Positions 5,534 to 10,983 of a DNA stretch of 10,983 nt are shown piece after piece (the stretch's first letter is position 1; every line of letters begins with the position of its first letter). The translations under genes were made by a program, and so were the position numbers. Below the pieces are notes generated by a model. The model saw only the letters and a program-made list of their open reading frames with translations, was not told the DNA's origin and made no database searches. The DNA is from Clostridia bacterium (GTDB taxonomy: Bacteria; Bacillota; Clostridia; Oscillospirales; Acutalibacteraceae): the NCBI GenBank assembly GCA_900771185.1, contig CAAGND010000122.1:1-10983 (forward strand), given 5' to 3'.

Positions 5534-8500
5534 TCAGAACGAAACTTTTATGGTTTTCAGCTCAAACGGTTTGAAGTCAAGTTCAACGCTGTCGCCGTCA
5601 ACGGGGATTTCCTCCTCGTTTTCCTCAAGCAGGTTGCAGATATATACGCTCTTAGGAGCCTCAGCAAACTTGTAGGAGCAATGCGTGCGCTTGTTCCAGG
5701 TCTCGTATGCTCTGATAACAATATCGTCAGTGTCCTCAGCCTTTTTGACAGTCTCAATTATAATATTGTTCTTGTCGGTTGAGACAAAGGAGTAGCTGCC
5801 GTGGTCAGCGGTGCCTCTGACGCAGTAGAGCGGGAGATTGAGTGAATATCCGTGACTGACGACATCGGAATTTTCAACCGTGCCTTCATGCGGATAGAGA
5901 GCATAGGTGAAATAGTGCATCTCCCTGTCCTGAACCGTGTTCGGATTAGCGGCGCAGCGGAGAAGGCTGGTTCTGATGTGACCGTCTTTTATGTCGTGAC
6001 CGTATTTGCAGTCGTTGAGAACCGAGAGACCGAAACCGTTGTCGCTCAGATCCACCCACTTGTGACCCGAGACCTCAAACTGGGCAAAATCCCAAAGCGT
6101 ATTTCTTGTTGTCGAACGGCGGTAGTTGCCGAACTGTATGTCGTAGGTAGCGCTGGTCGCGTTCACGTCAACGGGGAAATCCGCCTTGAGAAGCAGGTTC
6201 TTCTCCTTCCAGTCGATCTTGTAGTCCACATCTATGCGGTCGATATCGGCATAGAAGATGAAGCTCTGCTCAATGGTCGAGGAGAGGAATTTGCGCGTCA
6301 CTCTGATAACAGCTCTTACCTCATTGTTTTCAAGCACATCAACGGAGCTGACATCGTTTATCTCGGTTGATTGCTGGTCGAAATACGCCTTTACATCCCA
6401 TGCGTCATGGTTAAACGGCTGGTCGGTATAGGCGATTATCTTGTTGAGAACCTCACCCTCCGGCGCAACGGCTCTGCCGCTCGCCTTGTGAATCAGAGAG
6501 GAGATATTCATGTTTTCATCAAAGCAGACTTTGAAGAAACGGTTTTCAACACAGCGGCTCTCAACGGTTATCGGCTTGGCAGAGGACTTGGATCCCTCTT
6601 CAATGCGGAACACTTTGAAGCCCTTGGCGGGAACATCCTTGGCAAAGAAGATGAGCTTTCCGTCATATGTCTTATACCAGGGCAGCTTTGCGCCGTCGTC
6701 GTCAAGTATGCTGAAATTCTCATCGGCGGGCATATCGGTTATGACCACATCGCTCCTCTTCGCACCGTAGGTGTTGAAGACGATGAGAGAATTGCCGTTG
6801 GCGGCGATGGAGCCGGCGATTTTATGAGCTGTTTCGCTCACAAGCTCATGACCCTCTTTGAGAAGCTTGTCATACTGCTCCTTTGAGTCCTCGTAGACCT
6901 CCTTGATGGAGGAGCCGGGAATTATATCGTGGAACTGATTGAGAAGGATGATTTTCCAACCCTCGTTTATCTGCTCTGAGGGATAGTCACACAGCCCTCT
7001 GTGGTCAGCAATCGCGCACAGGGTTTCAATATCGTGATAGAGCAGTTCGCTCTTTCTGTTGTAGCGCTTGTTGCGCGCCTGCGAGGTGAGGGTTCCGCGG
7101 TGGAACTCGAGATAAAGCTCGCCCGCCCACTTGGGAAGCCTGCGGCTGCCCTTGACATCGCGCTCAAGGTCACGGTAGAAGTCGATGCTGAATTCCTGCT
7201 TGACCTTGGGGCATCCGGGAATTCCTCTCTCCATGCGGCGGCCGTATTCGAGCATATCGCGGGTCGGTCCGCCGCCGCCGTCTCCGTGACCGAAGGTGCA
7301 GAGATATTCGCGGTTGAGATCCTTTTGCGAATAGCGATGCCATCCGCCCATGATGTCCGGCGGGCTGAGATATGCGTTATATGTAGTCTGCCAGCTGTCG
7401 CCCTCATCGGTGCAGGAGGTGCTGGGCGAGAAGTGAGAGAGAATCTCTGTTCCGTCAATGCCCTTCCACATGAAGGTGTCATACGGAACCTTGTTGAATT
7501 CGCTCCATGAAATCTTTGTTGTCATGAAGTAGTCGATTCCGGCCTTCTTCATTATCTGCGGCAGAGCGGCGCTGTAACCGAAGACATCGGGAAGCCACAT
7601 TATCTTGTTGTCAACGCCGAACTCATCCTTGAAAAAGCGTTTGCCGACAAGGAACTGACGCACGAGCGATTCGCCTGAGGTGACGTTTGTGTCCGCCTCA
7701 ACCCACATGCTGCCCTCGACTTCCCAGCGTCCGGCGGCGACCATCTTTTTGATGCCCTCATAGACCTCGGGATAGTCCTGCTTGACAAAGTCATAGAGCT
7801 GTGCCTGGGAGGACATGAACTTGTATTCGGGATATTCCTCCATGAGCTTGAGCACTGTCGCAAAGGAGCGTCCGGCTTTCTCTCTGGTCTGGCGGAGCCT
7901 CCAGAGCCATGCCACATCTATGTGCGTGTGCCCAATGCAGCAGGCCATGGCATCCATAGCCTCCTTGGAGTATATCTCCCTGTCGAGCAGCTCAATGGCG
8001 GCGTTTGCGGAAGCGGCAAATGTATCATAGTCGGATGTGTTGAAGTCGATGAGGTTAACGGCGTCAGTGAGCGCCTTAACGATGTCAACTCTCGGCAGAT
8101 CATCGACGGTGTAGCGCGAAGCGACCTCAAGCGGTGTTTTGAGATCGAAGATAAGACGTTTTACAAGGTCGTCAATAACGAGCAGTCTTGCGCGCATGCG
8201 GACCGGTCCTTTGAATTCAAACGCGTCGGTGTGGGCGTTGATGCAGCAGTCGAACTCCTCACCGCCCTGGGCGCATTCAAGCAGGCGAACCTCCTGATGG
8301 TTGGAGTCACCGCCCTGTGTGAGCTTGCCGTTAAAGTAGAAGATTAGCTGTGGATTGACCTGCCTCCACTTGCCCTGAGCAGAGGGCATGACCTGATAGA
8401 GCACGGGCTTCCCCGCAAAACGCTCCGGAATTTTGAAGCTGTGACGGAACCATGCGTAGCATTCGGGATAGCCCCAGTAGTCTTTTTCGCTGTCAAAGGG

Positions 8501-8686
8501 TGTCCATTCGCCCTCGTCAATCTGCGAAAATTTATACTGCCCATCACGGAAGCTGAAGCCTCCGAGCATCTCGCTGTCGGGATACAGATAATCGGATTCA
8601 AGAATATCGATTATCTTATAGACCCTTCTGGCGAGCATATATCGCTCGGAGTTTTTGTCTGCAAAGCGGACGTCAATGTGTCCCAT
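5534..8686 (-). CDS. Alpha-mannosidase, glycoside hydrolase family 38
   Basis: The protein has 1050 residues, a normal size for bacterial GH38 enzymes. ATG 8686 follows AGGAG at 6-7 bases. The N-terminal region (about 1-240) is a beta-sandwich-type domain. The catalytic domain begins near residue 250 with HTHIDVAWLW, where H255 and D257 are expected zinc ligands. It continues with the VEADTNVTSGESLVRQ segment (D332) and the nucleophile D367 in WLPDVFGYS. NQFHDIIPGSS (583-593) supplies the last zinc ligand, H586. The C-terminal third is the beta-rich GH38 sugar-binding region. There is no signal peptide, so it acts in the cytoplasm, cleaving alpha-mannosides imported by a transporter, for example fragments of N-glycans or mannans; the linkage is not predictable from sequence. 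The upstream neighbour is a GPH symporter on the same strand. The gene has its own candidate promoter and a structured leader, and ends at the 5436-5467 terminator. Confidence 0.95.
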   Translation of the reverse strand: MGHIDVRFADKNSERYMLARRVYKIIDILESDYLYPDSEMLGGFSFRDGQYKFSQIDEGEWTPFDSEKDYWGYPECYAWFRHSFKIPERFAGKPVLYQVMPSAQGKWRQVNPQLIFYFNGKLTQGGDSNHQEVRLLECAQGGEEFDCCINAHTDAFEFKGPVRMRARLLVIDDLVKRLIFDLKTPLEVASRYTVDDLPRVDIVKALTDAVNLIDFNTSDYDTFAASANAAIELLDREIYSKEAMDAMACCIGHTHIDVAWLWRLRQTREKAGRSFATVLKLMEEYPEYKFMSSQAQLYDFVKQDYPEVYEGIKKMVAAGRWEVEGSMWVEADTNVTSGESLVRQFLVGKRFFKDEFGVDNKIMWLPDVFGYSAALPQIMKKAGIDYFMTTKISWSEFNKVPYDTFMWKGIDGTEILSHFSPSTSCTDEGDSWQTTYNAYLSPPDIMGGWHRYSQKDLNREYLCTFGHGDGGGGPTRDMLEYGRRMERGIPGCPKVKQEFSIDFYRDLERDVKGSRRLPKWAGELYLEFHRGTLTSQARNKRYNRKSELLYHDIETLCAIADHRGLCDYPSEQINEGWKIILLNQFHDIIPGSSIKEVYEDSKEQYDKLLKEGHELVSETAHKIAGSIAANGNSLIVFNTYGAKRSDVVITDMPADENFSILDDDGAKLPWYKTYDGKLIFFAKDVPAKGFKVFRIEEGSKSSAKPITVESRCVENRFFKVCFDENMNISSLIHKASGRAVAPEGEVLNKIIAYTDQPFNHDAWDVKAYFDQQSTEINDVSSVDVLENNEVRAVIRVTRKFLSSTIEQSFIFYADIDRIDVDYKIDWKEKNLLLKADFPVDVNATSATYDIQFGNYRRSTTRNTLWDFAQFEVSGHKWVDLSDNGFGLSVLNDCKYGHDIKDGHIRTSLLRCAANPNTVQDREMHYFTYALYPHEGTVENSDVVSHGYSLNLPLYCVRGTADHGSYSFVSTDKNNIIIETVKKAEDTDDIVIRAYETWNKRTHCSYKFAEAPKSVYICNLLEENEEEIPVDGDSVELDFKPFELKTIKVSF

Positions 8687-8710
8687 ATTGTTCTCCTCTC
8701 ATTTATTTTT

Positions 8711-8809
8711 TCAGACTTTGAAAAGAGCCGCGCAACCGCAAAACGCTTGAGCTTTTGCCTGCCGAGTTGAGAAATTCGGCACCTGCCGGCACAGCTTTTC
8801 TAAGTCTGA
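8711..8809 (-). promoter_or_regulatory. Long-range stem in the mannosidase leader
   Basis: TCAGACTTTGAAAAG (8711-8725) pairs with 8795-8809 over 15 positions with a single mismatch. It encloses smaller stems, including TGCCGA/TCGGCA (around 8760-8781) and CAAAA/TTTTG (around 8738-8758). On the mannosidase transcript the closing stem ends about 15 bases before the ribosome binding site, so folding could affect initiation. On the plus strand the same stem is followed by T6 (8812-8817) and could instead be the end of a plus-strand RNA or a decayed palindromic repeat. Confidence 0.4.
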
Positions 8810-8830
8810 CATTTTTTAGGTTGGGTTTAT

Positions 8831-8885
8831 TTTCATCGTTCTGAGACCGGATTTTGCCTCGGTACGATGAAATGAAATATCCGGT
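8831..8885 (-). promoter_or_regulatory. Pseudoknot-capable hairpin at the 5' end of the mannosidase leader
   Basis: TTTCATCGT (8831-8839) pairs with 8864-8872. After one T-T mismatch, CTGAG (8841-8845) pairs with CTCGG (8858-8862). The 12-base loop contains ACCGGAT (8846-8852), complementary to ATCCGGT (8879-8885) just outside the hairpin, so an H-type pseudoknot is possible. With the candidate promoter, the transcript would begin at about 8885, making the 5'-terminal bases the pseudoknot partner. It matches no riboswitch class I recognise. Confidence 0.4.
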
Positions 8886-8891
8886 GAATTA

Positions 8892-8920
8892 ATTCTAAAC
8901 TAACGGGAATAAAAAAGCAA
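8892..8920 (-). promoter_or_regulatory. Candidate promoter of the mannosidase gene
   Basis: On the minus strand, TTGCTT (8920-8915) and TAGAAT (8897-8892) are 17 bases apart. The -10 matches five of six consensus bases; the -35 matches only TTG. It overlaps the T-run of the symporter terminator. The predicted start near 8885 gives a leader of about 200 bases. Confidence 0.35.
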
Positions 8921-8947
8921 CCCGCCGGACTGAAAAAGTCCGGCGGG
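8911..8947 (-). terminator. Intrinsic terminator of the symporter gene
   Basis: CCCGCCGGACT (8921-8931) and AGTCCGGCGGG (8937-8947) form an 11-bp GC-rich stem with loop GAAAA. On the minus strand it is followed after a few bases by T6 (8916-8911). It lies 20 bases past the symporter stop codon and separates symporter and mannosidase transcription. Confidence 0.9.
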
Positions 8948-8966
8948 GGTATAAAAATTTCTTCTG

Positions 8967-10499
8967 TTATTCAGCAATGTTGTGGCGTTTTTCGTTGAGC
9001 TCGGCGAGAATCCTCTTGTGCTCCTTGTCGGGCAGGGCGTATTTCCATGTCGGTATGACGGAGAGAATGCACCCAATCGCGGGCGGAATGGACACGATGA
9101 AGAACAGAATCATCATGAACGGCTCATATTCGGGGTTCAGCCTCGGGATGCCGCCAGCCGCTATAAAGTCGTTGACCTCCTGAACCTTAGCGTCCGAGAA
9201 ACCGACAGCGGAGTAGGCGATACCGTTGATTATGGTAGCTATGCCGGCGGTTATCTTTGCAATGAAAGTCTGTCCGGAGAAGAACACGCCGTCAGGGCGA
9301 ATTCCCGAACAGTATTCCTCATAGTCAACCGCATCGGCAATCATCAGGGACTGGAGAACGCTTGTCAGACCCATTGCGAAGCCGCCGCCGAAGAAGAACA
9401 GGGCGCATACCACAATATAGAACGGAGTTGTAAGGTCGTGATTCGGCGCTGTCATATACATCAGAAACAGCGCGCCGTAGGGTATGATGCCGATAAGGTT
9501 AGAACCGTTGTAAAGTGTTTTCTTCTCATATTTTTTGATAAGTTTCGGAGCAATTCCCATTGAGAGGAACTGACCGATAAACAGCGCACCGCCGAGTATG
9601 AGGATATAGAGCATCGACCAGAGCGGATCCTTGCTGGCATAGTAATAGGATACGAGCGACATTGCGGCAAGAGCTATTGTTGATTTCGGGCTGCCGAGAA
9701 CGCCGGAGAGAAGAATCTGCCTGAAGGGCTTGTTCTTCCACATAAGGGCGAAGTTTTCGCGCATTGTGTGGCTCTCTTTGGAAGCGGGAACACGCTCTTT
9801 GACGAAGAAGCCGGCAAGCTGATAGAGAACATATCCGACGACGGAGAATATGACAGCTGAGGCTATGAAGCCGAGACGCTCTCCCTCTGCAGCCGAACGG
9901 CCGCCCGTTGTGAACATTCCGCCGAGCTGGAATGCCACGGAGTTGATGGTCAGCAGAGTGATGCCGGCGCCGACGCTTGCCCATATTCTTGCGAAGGAGA
10001 GCAGCTTGTTGCGGTCATCCGCACTCTCGGTCATGAGTGCGGTGATGCCCCAAAGCGGGATGTCACCGACTGTGTAGGTCATGCCCCAAAGGACATATGT
10101 AAAAGCGGCATAGCCAACGATGAGAATATTGTGAAGGCTTGTCGCTCCGAGAGAGGCGTCATAGAAGCCGAAGTTTGTAAAACACAGAATGGTGATTATC
10201 ATAATCGGCAGCGGAACGAAAAGCAGATACGGTCTGCATTTGCCCCATTTAGAGCGGGTCTTGTCAACGATAGTGCCCATCATCGGGTCGTTGAAAGCGT
10301 CCCACACTCTGGCGATTGCCATGATTACGCTCACGGTAAACGCGGGGATAAGAATGGTGAACTGCAAATAGTATGTAAGTGCAGTTCCGATGATATTGTA
10401 AAAAATGTTCTGTCCCGCAAGACCTATGTAGTACATAGTCTGCTCTTTTTTTGTGTATGTTTTAAGAGCAGTGCCTGACGGGGTGATTTGTCTTGCCAT
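8967..10499 (-). CDS. Glycoside-pentoside-hexuronide (GPH/MelB-type) cation:sugar symporter
   Basis: The protein has 510 residues from ATG 10499, with GGGAGG 8 bases upstream. It is hydrophobic throughout, with about twelve predicted membrane segments in two six-helix halves, as in the major facilitator superfamily. The GPH signature follows helix 2: ARVWDAFNDPMMGTIVDKTRSKWGKCRPY (residues about 63-91, shown here as the conserved D67, D71, D79, R82, W85, G86 and P90). D67 and D71 match the MelB cation-site aspartates. The C-terminal half carries the family segment DAVDYEEYCSGIRPDG (about 389-404). It should import a glycoside with Na+ or H+ across the cytoplasmic membrane. The downstream GH38 gene suggests a mannoside, possibly a mannosyl-oligosaccharide, but the substrate is not readable from the sequence. 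It has a good promoter of its own and ends at a strong terminator. Confidence 0.93.
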   Translation of the reverse strand: MARQITPSGTALKTYTKKEQTMYYIGLAGQNIFYNIIGTALTYYLQFTILIPAFTVSVIMAIARVWDAFNDPMMGTIVDKTRSKWGKCRPYLLFVPLPIMIITILCFTNFGFYDASLGATSLHNILIVGYAAFTYVLWGMTYTVGDIPLWGITALMTESADDRNKLLSFARIWASVGAGITLLTINSVAFQLGGMFTTGGRSAAEGERLGFIASAVIFSVVGYVLYQLAGFFVKERVPASKESHTMRENFALMWKNKPFRQILLSGVLGSPKSTIALAAMSLVSYYYASKDPLWSMLYILILGGALFIGQFLSMGIAPKLIKKYEKKTLYNGSNLIGIIPYGALFLMYMTAPNHDLTTPFYIVVCALFFFGGGFAMGLTSVLQSLMIADAVDYEEYCSGIRPDGVFFSGQTFIAKITAGIATIINGIAYSAVGFSDAKVQEVNDFIAAGGIPRLNPEYEPFMMILFFIVSIPPAIGCILSVIPTWKYALPDKEHKRILAELNEKRHNIAE

Positions 10500-10529
10500 T
10501 TTATTTCCTCCCTTTTTAGCGCTGTTACC

Positions 10530-10558
10530 ATTATATATTATTTATATATGTTTCACAA
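10530..10558 (-). promoter_or_regulatory. Promoter of the symporter gene
   Basis: On the minus strand, TTGTGA (10558-10553) and TATAAT (10535-10530) are separated by exactly 17 bases in an AT-rich stretch. Transcription should start near 10523, about 24 bases before the start codon and inside the palindrome AGCGCT (10519-10524), which could be part of an operator. Confidence 0.65.
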
Positions 10559-10631
10559 GCCTTTTCTGAAATTTTGTTGAAAGCACACAGAATATAAAAC
10601 TTAGAGTATATTAGGATATAGAAATTAGGAC

Positions 10632-10717
10632 GTACGGGCAAACTGCGTTCGCCCGCCAAAAAAAACCGACCGAAAAGCAACTATACAACCCGTAGGAGCT
10701 CATCACGAATCGCCCGT
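10632..10717. repeat. Two degenerate copies of a short GC-rich palindromic unit
   Basis: GTACGGGC...CGCCCG at 10632-10655 folds as CGGGC/GCCCG (10635-10639 with 10651-10655) plus AAC/GTT around a TGC loop. A related unit, GTAGGAGC...CGCCCG at 10692-10716, has the same ends with a different centre. Units of this GTAGGGGC...CGCCC type are common as dispersed repeats in Clostridia genomes (from memory). Confidence 0.45.
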
Positions 10718-10740
10718 AAAACACGCACAATATAAAAACC

Positions 10741-10824
10741 TGTCATTCTGAGCGCAGCGAAGAATCTTTTAAATCCCAGAGAAATCATAAAAGATTCTTC
10801 GTCACTTCGTTCCTCAGAATGACA
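10741..10824. repeat. REP/MITE-like palindrome of the TGTCATTCTGAG type
   Basis: TGTCATTCTGAG (10741-10752) pairs perfectly with 10813-10824, and GAAGAATCTTTT (10759-10770) pairs perfectly with 10789-10800. An asymmetric internal loop lies between the two stems, and the apical loop is about 18 bases. This is a recognisable dispersed bacterial palindrome; its chance translation gives the familiar spurious peptide CHSEERSDEES. Confidence 0.8.
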
Positions 10825-10910
10825 TCGTGTTATCCGATTGCACACATTCGAAGCACTGATTTTGAGGAAGAAACTCACACAAGCTTTGACGCAACGAAAA
10901 GGGCAAACCG

Positions 10911-10983
10911 GTCATTGCGAGGGGACGGGCGGCAAAGCCGACCGCACAAGCCCGCATGGGCCGAAGGTTTGCGGGCGCATGTG
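10911..10983. repeat. Second dispersed repeat unit, GTCATTGCGAGG type, cut by the window edge
   Basis: The GTCATTGCGAGG start at 10911-10922 matches another widespread repeat family known from many bacterial genomes. It is followed by GC-rich inverted repeats, including GCCCGCA (10950-10956) with TGCGGGC (10970-10976). The right end lies outside the window. Confidence 0.5.

Larger units (their letters stand above)
10559..10983. other. Non-coding region with dispersed palindromic repeats
   Basis: No credible gene was found in these 425 bases; the reading frame at 10681-10878 on the minus strand is produced by the palindromic repeat. From left to right the region holds an AT-rich upstream segment, two short GC-rich palindromic units, an 84-bp palindrome, and a GC-rich unit beginning GTCATTGCGAGG that continues beyond the window. 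Confidence 0.7.

Noticed and set aside
5852..7510. Long plus-strand reading frames of about 170 residues opposite the mannosidase gene
   Set aside because: They lie wholly within the clearly supported GH38 gene, have no recognisable domains or ribosome binding sites, and are explained by GC-rich codon use on the other strand.
8982..9563. 193-residue plus-strand frame opposite the symporter gene
   Set aside because: It is a shadow of the GPH symporter; composition and lack of motifs give no support.
10681..10878. 65-residue minus-strand reading frame
   Set aside because: It is the translation of the TGTCATTCTGAG palindrome (CHSEERSDEES...FFAALRMT), a well-known annotation artefact, with no ribosome binding site.
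1..10983. CRISPR array, tRNA or rRNA genes
   Set aside because: No regularly spaced repeats with unique spacers, no cloverleaf with a CCA end and no conserved rRNA segment was seen on either strand.

Overview
The window looks like a chromosomal segment of a gut-type anaerobic Clostridia (Firmicutes), most likely Oscillospirales/Ruminococcaceae. This is inferred from AGGAGG-type ribosome binding sites, intrinsic terminators, the gene families present (YibE/F, GPH symporter, bacterial GH38 alpha-mannosidase, XRE regulator with a desulfoferrodoxin-like tail) and dispersed palindromic repeats at the right edge. No rRNA, tRNA or CRISPR array was seen, so the taxon is an inference.

Layout. (1) Positions 1-2467, plus strand: the 3' part of a geranylgeranyl-reductase-like FAD oxidoreductase, an 8-base gap, a YibE/F membrane protein, then an XRE-type DNA-binding protein fused to a complete desulfoferrodoxin-like metal-binding module. 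(2) Positions 2484-5524: a visibly AT-rich island bounded by inverted repeats of about 47 bp. Its cargo, on the minus strand, is a small ribbon-helix-helix protein and a single-chain endonuclease-like/N6-adenine methylase/target-recognition protein (type IIG-like restriction-modification). Hairpin terminators lie just inside both ends, and a strongly structured non-coding stretch lies behind the methylase. No transposase is present. (3) Positions 5534-10499, minus strand: a GPH-family sugar symporter, an intrinsic terminator, a 280-base intergenic region with elaborate secondary structure, then a 1050-residue GH38 alpha-mannosidase. (4) Positions 10559-10983: non-coding, with several palindromic dispersed repeats.

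How the parts work together. The symporter and alpha-mannosidase form a plausible mannoside uptake and cleavage pair. A terminator separates them, and the mannosidase has its own candidate promoter and structured leader. The restriction-modification island sits exactly between two convergent transcription units (XRE gene and mannosidase gene), whose stop codons would otherwise lie close together. The outer arms of its inverted repeats look like the two halves of a bidirectional terminator. The ribbon-helix-helix protein has TGATAT repeats over its own extended -10 promoter, which suggests it autoregulates the restriction-modification operon.

Most notable items: the XRE-desulfoferrodoxin fusion, which keeps all expected metal ligands and has an internal start that could release the metal module alone; the transposase-less restriction-modification island; the structured RNA downstream of the methylase; and the pseudoknot-capable leader of the mannosidase gene.
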